The notes under the pieces were generated by a model, which had not been told where the DNA came from, did no database searches, and saw only the letters and a list, made by a program, of their open reading frames with translations. Source: Marinilabiliales bacterium (GTDB taxonomy: Bacteria; Bacteroidota; Bacteroidia; Bacteroidales; UBA12077). From it: DNA of 10,025 nucleotides. Both the position numbers and the translations under genes were made by a program. Positions 1 to 7,473 of this stretch are shown here, in pieces; within the stretch, counting starts at the first letter, position 1, and every line of letters starts with the position of its first letter. Location of the stretch: positions 1 through 10,025 of the forward strand of contig PKTC01000120.1 of assembly GCA_002869305.1 (NCBI GenBank), given 5' to 3'.

Positions 1-875
1 AAAATCTCATCGTCCGATTGCACTTGTCCGAAATCAGGAATTAAAATCATATCTAGAGTGAAACTCTGACTAATTCCCCATTTTAAGTCCATGCCTGCAT
101 TAAAATCATTTCCCCAGGAATTGTCATCACCATCATTTTCTAAATATGCTGAAACATATGGCGTAACTGATAAGCGTAAAGGTGGTTCAATATCATTTAT
201 TCCATTTATCTCTCCCATTTGGTTAATGAATCCCTGAACATTATTATCCGCAAAGTTCCAGGTACTCCATTCCCTATATCTTCGTATTTGTCTAAAAAAG
301 TGAATTCCCCAGGTTTGCGATTCTTCTTTAGAGAATCGTAATGCTGAATATGGAATCCTCATTTCAACAATCCACGCATTATCTGTAATATTCACTTCAC
401 TTTGCCATACACCATCCCAATTAGGATCTCCATGATTCCCATTATGTTTGCCATCAGACTGCACTCCGGATGCAGACACCATAAATTCAACTGCGTTGAC
501 ACCATCATTAAATGTACTAATAAGTACGGTAAAAAGATCTGAATTCATATGAGTAAACTCATCTCTAACTCCTAAATCTTTAATTATACTATCCGGATTG
601 TTATCGTACATTATTGCACCAAAATATATTGCCTGATCTGTGTATAGAATTTTAACTTCGGTAGGTAATGAAGGCTACTTACCGTTATATGGTTCATACT
701 GAAAAAAATCTTTTGCTATAGCAGCTTTTTCCCACACTGCCTCATTAAGCAAACCATCAATTTTTGGATTTTCTGTAACTTTTACTGCTTCAACTGAACG
801 CTTATCATTATTTAGTGATTTTGCAGTATTTATCACTAAAAAAACTAATAAAAATAAAATTAATACTTTCCTCAC
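1..875 (-). pseudogene. DUF5916 family protein with CBM9-like N-terminal domain, 3' end outside window, one in-frame TAG
   Basis: This is the N-terminal 291 codons of a secreted DUF5916 protein, a Bacteroidota family with a CBM9/DOMON-like sugar-binding fold followed by a C-terminal domain of unknown function. Residues 1-20 form a signal peptide (MRKV, then a hydrophobic LILFLLVFLVI stretch). PKIDGLLNEAVW at 37-48 is the signature start of the CBM9-like domain, followed by TEVKILY near 72-78, and PDFGQV at 280-285 is typical of the entry into DUF5916. The start is GTG at 873-875; no in-frame ATG lies between it and an upstream stop at 927-929. Codon 67 (675-677) is TAG, yet the same frame stays open for 224 further codons to the window edge with family-like sequence throughout, so this is a nonsense change and not a frameshift. 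The true C-terminus lies outside the window. It follows prfC by 62 bp on the same strand. Function in the cell is not known; binding or processing of carbohydrate at the cell envelope is a guess from the fold. Confidence 0.82.
675..677 (-). other. In-frame TAG stop in the DUF5916 gene
   Basis: On the minus strand the codons read GGT AAG TAG CCT TCA, that is G-K-stop-P-S. Codon phase is the same on both sides: the upstream codons from the GTG start and the downstream codons to position 3 all begin on multiples of three. Single-base sources for this codon include AAG (Lys), GAG (Glu) and CAG (Gln); the original residue cannot be decided here. A product ending at this codon would be a 66-residue peptide holding only the signal sequence and the first strands of the CBM9-like domain. 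Confidence 0.85.
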
Positions 876-937
876 GGTAATAAATTTAAAATTCCCACAA
901 AAAAGACTATGATATCTTAAAATGGTTTAATCGGAAT

Positions 938-2518
938 TTAAAATTCTGATGTAAAATGAAACTTTATTTTATCAAATTTTTCTTGGGCCATTTGCAAGGA
1001 ATAAGAAGAATCTGCCATAAATACCTCTCTCCCATGCTTATCAATAGCTAAAGATGCAAACTTTCTTTTTTGAAAGTCTTCTAATTGTGCTTTATCTTGA
1101 GCTTCTATCCAACAAGCTTTATGCATCTGAATAGATTCATATTTACATTTAGCTCCATATTCGTGTTCTAAACGAAACTGTATAACATCAAACTGTAGTT
1201 GACCTACTGTTCCAATTATCTTGCGGCCATTAAATTTATTTGTAAATAACTGAGCTACACCCTCATCCATTAATTGATCAATACCTTTTGCCAATTGCTT
1301 GTATTTCATTGGATCTGCATTTTCAACATACCTGAACATTTCAGGTGAGAAACTAGGTAAACCTTTAAAATTTACCAACTCTCCTTCGGTTAATGTATCT
1401 CCGATCTTGAAGTTACCTGTATCGTGAATACCAACAATATCTCCAGGAAATGCTTCTTCCACAATTGACTTCTTTTCTGCCATAAATGCTGTCGGCGAAG
1501 GAAATTTCATTTTTTTACCTGCCCGTACATGTAAATAATTTGTATTACGTTTAAAACTTCCCGAACATATCTTTACAAATGCCAACCGATCTCTATGATT
1601 GGGATCCATATTAGCATGAATTTTAAAAATGAAACCTGAAAACTTATTTTCAAAAGTATCAATAACTCTTTCATCAGCAGTAACAGGTCTTGGATGTGGG
1701 GCTATATTTATAAAACAATCCAGTAATTCCTGAACTCCAAAATTGTTTAATGCACTACCGAAAAAAACAGGTGCTAGATCTGCAGATAAATAATCATTTA
1801 CTTCAAACGTAGGATAAACGCCTGATATAAGTTCCAATTATTCACGCAAGTTTTTTGCATATTGATCACCAATATAACCTTCTAATTCAGGATTATTAAT
1901 ATCTTTTAATTCAATGATATCTTCAATTGTTTGCTTGGTTTCGCCACTAAAAAGATTTAGCTTTTCTTCATAAATATTATAAACTCCTTTAAAAGTTGGC
2001 CCATTACTAATAGGCCAACTTAAGGGTCTTACATGAATCTTTAATTCGTTTTCAATTTCATCTAACAACTCAAATGGATCTTTTCCACTTCTATCTAGTT
2101 TATTAATAAATACCATGACAGGAGTTTTGCGCATTCTACAAACCTCCATTAGTTTTCGTGTTTGAGGTTCTACTCCTTTTGCTGAATCTATAACGATGAT
2201 AACGCTATCAACAGCGGTTAATGTTCGAAAAGTATCTTCTGCAAAATCCTGGTGACCAGGAGTATCTAATATATTAATCTTTTTCCCTTTATACTCAAAT
2301 CCCATTACAGAAGTAGCAACAGAAATACCACGCTGACGCTCGATCTCCATAAAGTCCGAAGTTGCTGTTTTCTTAATTTTATTACTTTTTACAGCTCCTG
2401 CCACATGGATTGCACCACCAAAAAGTAAAAGTTTTTCGGTTAAAGTTGTTTTTCCTGCATCTGGATGACTAACTATTCCAAAAGTTCTTCTGCGCTTTAT
2501 CTCTTCTTTAATCCCCAT
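938..2518 (-). pseudogene. prfC: Peptide chain release factor 3 (RF3), full length but with one in-frame TAA
   Basis: RF3 is the cytoplasmic GTPase that removes RF1 or RF2 from the ribosome after peptide release. The frame has 526 codons, the usual RF3 length, starting at ATG 2516-2518. The G domain shows the P-loop SHPDAGKTT (17-25), the switch II DTPGH (85-89), NKLD (139-142) and the G5 motif SAL (255-257). The RF3 C-terminal domains follow, with family blocks such as FKIHANMDPNHRDR and VGQLQFDVIQFRLEHEYGAK. Codon 227 (1838-1840) is TAA. The surrounding residues LRE-stop-LEL align with LREELEL of E. coli RF3, so the expected codon is GAA (Glu). Termination there gives a 226-residue fragment without G5 and without domains II and III, which should not work. 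The second half could start only at a TTG directly after the stop. It is divergent from the Fe-S gene and has its own -7 box. It may be a recent pseudogene, a sequence error, or a gene decoded by readthrough. Product identity is near certain; its functional state is not. Confidence 0.93.
1838..1840 (-). other. In-frame TAA stop inside prfC
   Basis: The minus strand reads CGT GAA TAA TTG GAA CTT. Both flanking segments are in the same phase and match consecutive RF3 sequence with nothing missing, so a single substitution (most simply GAA to TAA, G to T) explains it. TTG right after the stop could in theory serve as a start codon, but the split would fall between the G4 and G5 motifs of the GTPase fold. 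TAA is also the normal terminator of this gene (938-940) and of several others in the window, so this is not a reassigned codon. Confidence 0.88.
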
Positions 2519-2543
2519 TATTTTTTATTATTATTCGAGGCTG

Positions 2544-2551
2544 CAAAAATA
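2544..2551 (-). promoter_or_regulatory. Candidate -7 box for prfC
   Basis: The minus strand reads TATTTTTG, an exact match to the Bacteroidota sigma-ABfr -7 consensus TAnnTTTG, about 25 bp upstream of the prfC ATG. No good TTTG -33 element is visible at the expected distance, so support is moderate. In this AT-rich gap a chance match is possible. Confidence 0.4.
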
Positions 2552-2590
2552 TAAAAACCGATGGATATATCTGATTTAAAAAAGAATTTT

Positions 2591-2598
2591 TATTTTTG
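2591..2598 (+). promoter_or_regulatory. Candidate -7 box for the winged-helix/Fe-S gene
   Basis: TATTTTTG matches TAnnTTTG exactly and ends 25 bp before the ATG at 2624, which would leave a short leader of roughly 18-20 bases. The -33 region is weak. The box is followed by ATAA, as is the candidate box upstream of the methionine sulfoxide reductase gene. Confidence 0.45.
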
Positions 2599-2623
2599 AT
2601 AAACATGATCATAATTATTTGAA

Positions 2624-3895
2624 ATGGCTCATCATACCATAAAATCATCGTACGAAAAATTAAGCGAGCGTATTAATAAATATCCACAAGGTGCTCCACC
2701 TTCCGAATTGCTATTTAAAATATTAAAGATGCTTTTCAGTGAAAAAGAAGCAAAGCTAGTTGCCTTATTACCAATCAAACCATTTACTGTAAAGAAAGCC
2801 GGTAAAATCTGGAAGCTTGATTTAGTAAAAACACAGAATATACTGAATGATTTGGCTAGCCGTGCTATACTTATTGATATAGAGCAAAATGGAGAAATGG
2901 AATATGTACTTCCACCTCCAATGGCTGGTTTTTTTGAGTTTTCATTGATGCGCATAAGAAAAGATCTTGATCAGAAAGTTTTAAGTGAGCTATTTTATGA
3001 ATACATGAATGTTGAAGAAGATTTCATTAAAAGCTTATTTACTCAAGGTGAAACTCAAATTGGTAGAGTATTTGTTAATGAATCCGTTTTATCAAACGAA
3101 AATGCAATTCATGTTTTGGATTATAAAAAAGCTACTGAAATTATAAAAACTGCTTCGCATATTGGAGTTGGTATTTGTTATTGCCGTCATAAAATGGAGC
3201 ATGTAGGAAAAAATTGTGATGCCCCGATGGATATTTGTATGACTTTTAACTCGGTTGCCTCATCGCTGACCAGGCATGGACATGCACGAAGCATTGAAAA
3301 AAGTGAATGCATGGAACTTTTAGATCAGGCATACGAAAATAATTTAGTTCAATTTGGTGAAAATGTTCGCGAAGATGTAAGTTTTATATGCAATTGCTGT
3401 GGTTGTTGCTGCGAGGCATTACTAGCAACGAAACGATTTGCGGTATTACATCCGGTCCATACCAGTAATTTTATTCCTGAAGTTAATTCTGAAAGTTGCA
3501 ATGGTTGTGGATTATGTGATAACAAGTGCCCAGTAGATGTAATTTCTATTTGTGAATCTGAAGTTGACAAGAAAAAAATTGCAAAAATTGATGAAGACTT
3601 ATGCTTGGGTTGTGGAGTTTGTGTTCGAGTCTGTAATCAAGATAGTTTGATCTTAATATCTCGTAAGGAAAGAGTAATAACTCCCATAAATGGAACTCAC
3701 AAAGCGGTTGTTATGGCTATAGAAAGAGGCAAATTTCAAAACTTAATCTTTGATAATCGAGTACTTTTTAGTCACAGAGCGTTAGCTGCCGTACTAGGAG
3801 TTGTACTTAAGCTTCCTCCAGTTAAGCAAATAATGGCCAGCAAGCAAGTAAAATCCAGATACCTAGAAAAAATTATTAAGAAAATTGATCAATAA
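2624..3895 (+). CDS. Cysteine-rich 4Fe-4S dicluster protein with N-terminal winged-helix-like domain
   Basis: A 423-residue cytoplasmic protein with no signal peptide or membrane segment. Residues about 27-100 look like a winged helix: helices around 28-50 and 64-80, then a strand-rich wing ending in YVLPPPMAGFFEF. The middle has CYCR (185-188), C198 and C205, giving C-x-C-x10-C-x6-C. Residues 256-263 hold a dense cluster, CNCCGCCC. The C-terminal part has two ferredoxin motifs: CNGCGLCDNKCP (292-303) and CLGCGVCVRVC (327-337), each C-x2-C-x2-C-x3-C; the second lacks the usual proline after its last cysteine. Twenty cysteines occur in all. Similar proteins occur, from memory, in anaerobic Bacteroidota and Desulfobacterota, annotated only as Fe-S or ferredoxin domain proteins. 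The ferredoxin part suggests two 4Fe-4S clusters, and the upstream cysteines may hold another. A redox-responsive DNA-binding role or electron transfer are both guesses. It is monocistronic, divergent from prfC, with its stop 1 bp from the convergent amidohydrolase gene. ATG at 2624 fits the upstream promoter. Confidence 0.88.
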   Translation: MAHHTIKSSYEKLSERINKYPQGAPPSELLFKILKMLFSEKEAKLVALLPIKPFTVKKAGKIWKLDLVKTQNILNDLASRAILIDIEQNGEMEYVLPPPMAGFFEFSLMRIRKDLDQKVLSELFYEYMNVEEDFIKSLFTQGETQIGRVFVNESVLSNENAIHVLDYKKATEIIKTASHIGVGICYCRHKMEHVGKNCDAPMDICMTFNSVASSLTRHGHARSIEKSECMELLDQAYENNLVQFGENVREDVSFICNCCGCCCEALLATKRFAVLHPVHTSNFIPEVNSESCNGCGLCDNKCPVDVISICESEVDKKKIAKIDEDLCLGCGVCVRVCNQDSLILISRKERVITPINGTHKAVVMAIERGKFQNLIFDNRVLFSHRALAAVLGVVLKLPPVKQIMASKQVKSRYLEKIIKKIDQ

Positions 3896-3896
3896 T

Positions 3897-5519
3897 TCAA
3901 TGCACTTTTTTACCATTTACATAGGTTTCTAAAATCTGAACATATGGAATCTCATCTTCGGGAATTTCCATAATATCTTCATCAAGAACAATAAAATCGG
4001 CAAATTTCCCTTCTTCAATACTTCCTTTTTCGTTTTCTTCAAATGCAGCTTTTGCCGCCCAAATAGTCATAGACTTTAGTGTTTCTAATCTTGATAAAGC
4101 ATTTTCCTTCTGAAATCCCTCCTTTGGATATCCATGTAAATCTTTTCGAGCAACAGAAGCAAAGAAAGTTAATAAGGGATCAATCTTTTCAACTGGAAAA
4201 TCGGTTCCATTGGGAATCCATCCATTTTGATCTAACAATACCTTATATATATATGCATTTTTAATTCTATCTCCCAATCTTTCATCTGCCCAGTACATAT
4301 CCGAAGTACAATGGGTTGATTGAATCGCAGGAATAATATTAAAATCACCAAATTTTTCAACATCATCAGGATGTATAACCTGCGCGTGTTCTATTCTCCA
4401 ACGCTTATCGTTTGGTCCTTTTAAATATTCCGAGTAAATATCAAGCATTAAACGATTTGCATTATCCCCAATGGCATGTGTATTAATTTGGTAATTATTT
4501 TCAAAGGCTAATTTGCACATTTCATGATAGAAATTGAATTGCTCAATTATTAATCCGTTATTTCCAGGATCATCTGAATAAGGTTCAATCAAGCTTGCTC
4601 CTCGCGAACCTAAAGCACCATCAGCGTATAACTTTATAGATCGTACATTTAAATTATCCGTTTTATAAACACCGTTCTTAACAAAATAATTTATGTTATC
4701 CTTGTTTGGTTCGAGCATGGCATATATCCTTATATGCATTTCTCCTTCCTTTTGCAAAGAATCAAGTAATAAAACCTCTTTTTTATATAGTCCGGCATCA
4801 CATACCGATGTAAGGCCAACATTAAAACAATTTTTTTCTCCCTGTTTCAAAGCCTTAATTGCAGTTTCCTTATCTGGATCAGGAATTAATGTACTAACTA
4901 GCGACATCGCGTTGTCAATTAATACACCAGTAGGCTCACCATTCTTCACATAAATTTTCCCTCCATTTACTTTGGTTTCTGCTGTAATACCAGCTAATTT
5001 CAAGGCTTTAGAATTTACAATTGCAGCATGACCATCAACACGTTTTAAATAAACCGGTTTATTTGGAAATAGCTCATCTAATTTTTCTTTTGTAGGAAAT
5101 TCTTTAAACTCCCAATCATTCTGATCCCAACTTCTGCCAAGGACCCATTCTGAATTATATTTTTTATCATGTATTTTTATCGCTTTCAATATTTCTTCGA
5201 ATGATCTTGTGCCACGCAAATCTGCTTGCAGAAGAGTCATACAGTAGCCGTAGAAATGTGCATGCGCATCAATAAATCCAGGATAAATATATTGACCAGA
5301 TAAATCTTTTAAATAAGCTGAAGTATATTTTGATAGAATCTGTTTTGTTGATCCAATAGCAATAAATTTTCCATCTTTTATAGCAAAACTTTCAGCATAA
5401 CTAAAATTTTCATCTACTGTATAAATTTTTGCATTTGTAATAATTAAATCAACTTTCGTTTTCTGCGAACAAGAATTTAATATGGTCAGCAATGAGGTGA
5501 TAATTATAAACATTTTCAT
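3897..5519 (-). CDS. Amidohydrolase family 3 (YtcJ-like) lipoprotein
   Basis: A 540-residue metal-dependent hydrolase of the amidohydrolase superfamily. It starts with a lipoprotein signal peptide: MKMFIIITSLLTILNSC, lipobox LNSC with Cys17. The residues after it (SQKTK) lack the acidic surface-export signal described for Bacteroidota lipoproteins, so a periplasm-facing anchor is more likely. The N-terminal beta-sandwich strand is DLIITNAKIYTVD. Catalytic-barrel motifs follow in family order: PGFIDAHAH (H86, H88), GRSWDQNDW (128-136), VDGHA (H164), KLYADGALGSRGA (296-308), THAIGD (H348), EHAQ (H378) and NGTDFP (D440, the expected catalytic aspartate). The C-terminal sandwich closes with GKFADFIVLDED. 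Length and motifs are complete. YtcJ-type enzymes hydrolyse amide or formamide bonds, but the substrate cannot be read from sequence. It lies 52 bp downstream of the MFS transporter gene on the same strand, suggesting co-transcription; the pair could take up and process one small molecule, which is inference. It stops with TGA, 1 bp from the convergent Fe-S gene. Confidence 0.92.
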   Translation of the reverse strand: MKMFIIITSLLTILNSCSQKTKVDLIITNAKIYTVDENFSYAESFAIKDGKFIAIGSTKQILSKYTSAYLKDLSGQYIYPGFIDAHAHFYGYCMTLLQADLRGTRSFEEILKAIKIHDKKYNSEWVLGRSWDQNDWEFKEFPTKEKLDELFPNKPVYLKRVDGHAAIVNSKALKLAGITAETKVNGGKIYVKNGEPTGVLIDNAMSLVSTLIPDPDKETAIKALKQGEKNCFNVGLTSVCDAGLYKKEVLLLDSLQKEGEMHIRIYAMLEPNKDNINYFVKNGVYKTDNLNVRSIKLYADGALGSRGASLIEPYSDDPGNNGLIIEQFNFYHEMCKLAFENNYQINTHAIGDNANRLMLDIYSEYLKGPNDKRWRIEHAQVIHPDDVEKFGDFNIIPAIQSTHCTSDMYWADERLGDRIKNAYIYKVLLDQNGWIPNGTDFPVEKIDPLLTFFASVARKDLHGYPKEGFQKENALSRLETLKSMTIWAAKAAFEENEKGSIEEGKFADFIVLDEDIMEIPEDEIPYVQILETYVNGKKVH

Positions 5520-5571
5520 AAAAAATTATTTTGAATTTAGAATTAAAAATATAAAATCTAAGAATTACTAA

Positions 5572-6867
5572 CTAAATTTTAGAAACTAATCTTTTTTTAT
5601 AAGACCAATTTAAAATATAAACGCCTAATAATAATGATAAAATAGCAGCTCCAAACGTCATAGAAAATCCTAATAACTCATACAATGCTATGCCCATAAT
5701 TGGAGCAGCAGTACCTCTTAATCCTGTTGCAAACAAATGTATTGATTGATAATCTCCAGCCTCTTCATTGGTGCCAAAATAAGATGATCCAATATTCCAA
5801 GATAGTAGCATGGTTGAAAAAAAGAATCCGTAGCATATGGTTGATATAACTAAGGTTATATAAATTTCTAAATTCCATATTTCATAATGTAACGGGAAAA
5901 ATTCAGTTAAGCCTACGAATAGAATATAAGCAGCCATTGAAACAAAAGGAATTATTGTAAACCTGCGAGGATCTATTCTGCCAATTATTTTACCAAATAT
6001 TGGTAAAAGAATAATTGCCATTATGTTATAAGCATTTTGATAGAAAGCTACACTTGAGTAATTTAATGCAAGTGCTTTATCAAAATAGATATTGATAACA
6101 GATCTTGTACTCATAAAGCCAAATCCATAAAACAAATACGCTAGTTGAAAATCGAAATATGCTTTATTCGTTTTTAAAATAGTTATCATCTTTTTAAATG
6201 ATCCAACAATGGCTTCTATAATTCCTTGCGAAATTTCTGGAACTTCCTTTGGAACAAATTCAATCCATGAAATAGCTATAATACTTAATATGCCTAGAAA
6301 TCCTAATAAGGGAAAGAACCATGTAAACGAAAATGCATTAATATCAAGTAATATTCCTAGAACAAAGAAAGTAACCATCATGATAATTTGCCTTACCGAT
6401 GAAGATATTCCATAAAGTTTCCCAAAATTATCTTTTGAATAAGCATTCTTTAGAAACAAATTTATGGTTGGCAAAACAATTGGGTACGATAAATAATAGG
6501 TAAAGAATACAAATAAAAATAAATAATGATAAATAGAATTCACAGTATATAATTCCGGATTCTTTGGGAAAAATATCAATAACAATAAAGGTAAGTGTGT
6601 AAGAAAACCTGCTCTGCGTAGCAATTTTCTTTTTCGTTTTGTTCTGTTTATCATCTCATTAAATAAAACAGAAAGTAATATTACGATCACACTCGATTGA
6701 AACAGAAAACTTATCTGATAACTGGTTCCATTTAAACTTTTAATAAAGACATACTCATTTAACAACAAAGCTGCCCTTATCATACCATCTATAATAGAGA
6801 AAGTTACGTGAAGGTAAAAAGTGCGAAGCTCTTTTTCATTAAGATTATTAATTGCTTTTAGCTGCAT
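5572..6867 (-). CDS. Major facilitator superfamily transporter
   Basis: A 431-residue integral inner-membrane protein with about 12 hydrophobic segments, roughly at 20-37, 52-70, 86-100, 112-135, 157-175, 181-201, 239-259, 276-292, 302-321, 333-352, 379-398 and 400-420. A basic loop, NRTKRKRKLLRR (74-85), falls between segments 2 and 3 where MFS proteins carry their conserved positively charged loop. A longer hydrophilic stretch (203-238) separates the two six-helix halves, as expected for MFS. The C-terminal half carries a GLRGTAAPIMG segment (382-392), a pattern I recognise in Bacteroidota MFS proteins. The substrate is unknown and I assign no gene symbol. The start ATG at 6865-6867 lies 28 bp downstream of an exact -7 box. 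It is divergent from the methionine sulfoxide reductase gene and precedes the amidohydrolase gene by 52 bp with no terminator between, so the two probably share a transcript. Terminates with TAG. Confidence 0.87.
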   Translation of the reverse strand: MQLKAINNLNEKELRTFYLHVTFSIIDGMIRAALLLNEYVFIKSLNGTSYQISFLFQSSVIVILLSVLFNEMINRTKRKRKLLRRAGFLTHLPLLLLIFFPKNPELYTVNSIYHYLFLFVFFTYYLSYPIVLPTINLFLKNAYSKDNFGKLYGISSSVRQIIMMVTFFVLGILLDINAFSFTWFFPLLGFLGILSIIAISWIEFVPKEVPEISQGIIEAIVGSFKKMITILKTNKAYFDFQLAYLFYGFGFMSTRSVINIYFDKALALNYSSVAFYQNAYNIMAIILLPIFGKIIGRIDPRRFTIIPFVSMAAYILFVGLTEFFPLHYEIWNLEIYITLVISTICYGFFFSTMLLSWNIGSSYFGTNEEAGDYQSIHLFATGLRGTAAPIMGIALYELLGFSMTFGAAILSLLLGVYILNWSYKKRLVSKI

Positions 6868-6895
6868 TGGAATTTTTTAATGCCTTATAGACATG

Positions 6896-6903
6896 CAAAG
6901 TTA
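6896..6903 (-). promoter_or_regulatory. Candidate -7 box for the MFS-amidohydrolase unit
   Basis: The minus strand reads TAACTTTG, an exact TAnnTTTG match 28 bp upstream of the MFS start. A TTG (in AAATTG) lies 16 bp upstream of the box, slightly shorter than the usual spacing to the TTTG -33 element. This is the best two-part promoter candidate in the window. Confidence 0.5.
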
Positions 6904-6974
6904 AATTAAGTTTAATTAACAATTTGCCTATGCAGATGTTTAATATTTTAACTTTTCGGAATATTTAATTTTAT

Positions 6975-6982
6975 TACTTTTG
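6975..6982 (+). promoter_or_regulatory. Candidate -7 box for the methionine sulfoxide reductase-TPR operon
   Basis: TACTTTTG matches TAnnTTTG and ends 19 bp before the ATG at 7002. A T-rich element (ACTTTTCGG, 6951-6959) sits near the -33 position but is not a clean TTTG. Confidence 0.42.
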
Positions 6983-7001
6983 ATAATTAAAATAATGAAG
7001 A

Positions 7002-7466
7002 ATGGATAAAAAGAAAAAGCAAGGCAGATACGAAAGAATTTATAAGCAATTAGAAGAACTATTACCTAAAACAAACGATCCTTATGCAAGGATGTCTTCA
7101 ATTATTGCTGTGTTACATAATAAAATGGAGCATTTCTTCTGGACCGGATATTATTTTTTAAAACAAGAAAAACTAATTGTTGGTCAGTATCAGGGGCCGG
7201 TAGCATGCCAGGAGCTTGCCAAAAATACCGGTGTTTGTTGGGCTGGAATCAATGAAAAGAAAGCAATCATAGTTGCTGATGTAGAGAAATTTCCTGGTCA
7301 CATTGCCTGTGATTCCAGATCAAAATCAGAAATAGTAATACCTGTGAAAGATCATGAAGGAAATATTTTTGGTGTTCTAGACATTGATAGTAACGAGTAC
7401 AATCAGTTCGATGAAGTTGATGAAAAAGAACTAACTCGAATATTAAATCTTATTTTTACCTCTTAA
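7002..7466 (+). CDS. msrC: Free methionine-(R)-sulfoxide reductase (fRMsr, GAF fold)
   Basis: A 154-residue cytoplasmic GAF-domain enzyme that reduces free methionine-(R)-sulfoxide to methionine, protecting against oxidative damage and normally recycled by thioredoxin. The three redox cysteines are present: C69 (in GPVAC), C79 (in TGVCW) and C103 (in HIACD). Their spacing of 10 and 24 residues is exactly that of Cys84, Cys94 and Cys118 in E. coli YebR/MsrC. The substrate-pocket region DSRSKSEIVIPV with E110, and GVLDIDS with D127 and D129, also match the family. A basic N-terminus (MDKKKKQGRY) and the helix around 10-45 precede the GAF core. Length is typical. It is the first gene of a plus-strand pair, 7 bp before the TPR gene. 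The symbol follows the E. coli name msrC (yebR). Confidence 0.93.
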   Translation: MDKKKKQGRYERIYKQLEELLPKTNDPYARMSSIIAVLHNKMEHFFWTGYYFLKQEKLIVGQYQGPVACQELAKNTGVCWAGINEKKAIIVADVEKFPGHIACDSRSKSEIVIPVKDHEGNIFGVLDIDSNEYNQFDEVDEKELTRILNLIFTS

Positions 7467-7473
7467 CAATTTG

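Noticed and set aside
675..875. A stand-alone 66-residue secreted peptide
   Set aside because: The sequence is the start of a DUF5916/CBM9-like protein, and the same frame continues with family sequence beyond the TAG.
938..1837. A separate 299-residue gene starting at TTG 1837
   Set aside because: It is the C-terminal part of RF3 in the same frame as 1841-2518, separated only by the TAA codon. It starts in the middle of the G domain and has no promoter or ribosome binding site of its own.
675..1840. A changed genetic code in which TAA and TAG are sense codons
   Set aside because: TAA ends five complete or 3'-complete plus- and minus-strand genes here and TAG ends the MFS gene at family-typical lengths, so both codons act as normal stops.
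2632..2955. Antisense open frame opposite the Fe-S gene
   Set aside because: Low-complexity translation with no recognisable family, fully overlapped by a well-supported gene. The same holds for the antisense frames at 3349-3570, 4079-4264, 4693-4953, 6209-6415 and 8688-8897.
3884..3893. Palindrome ATTGATCAAT at the end of the Fe-S gene
   Set aside because: Ten bases with no loop and no T run; short AT-rich palindromes are expected by chance and it lies within coding sequence.
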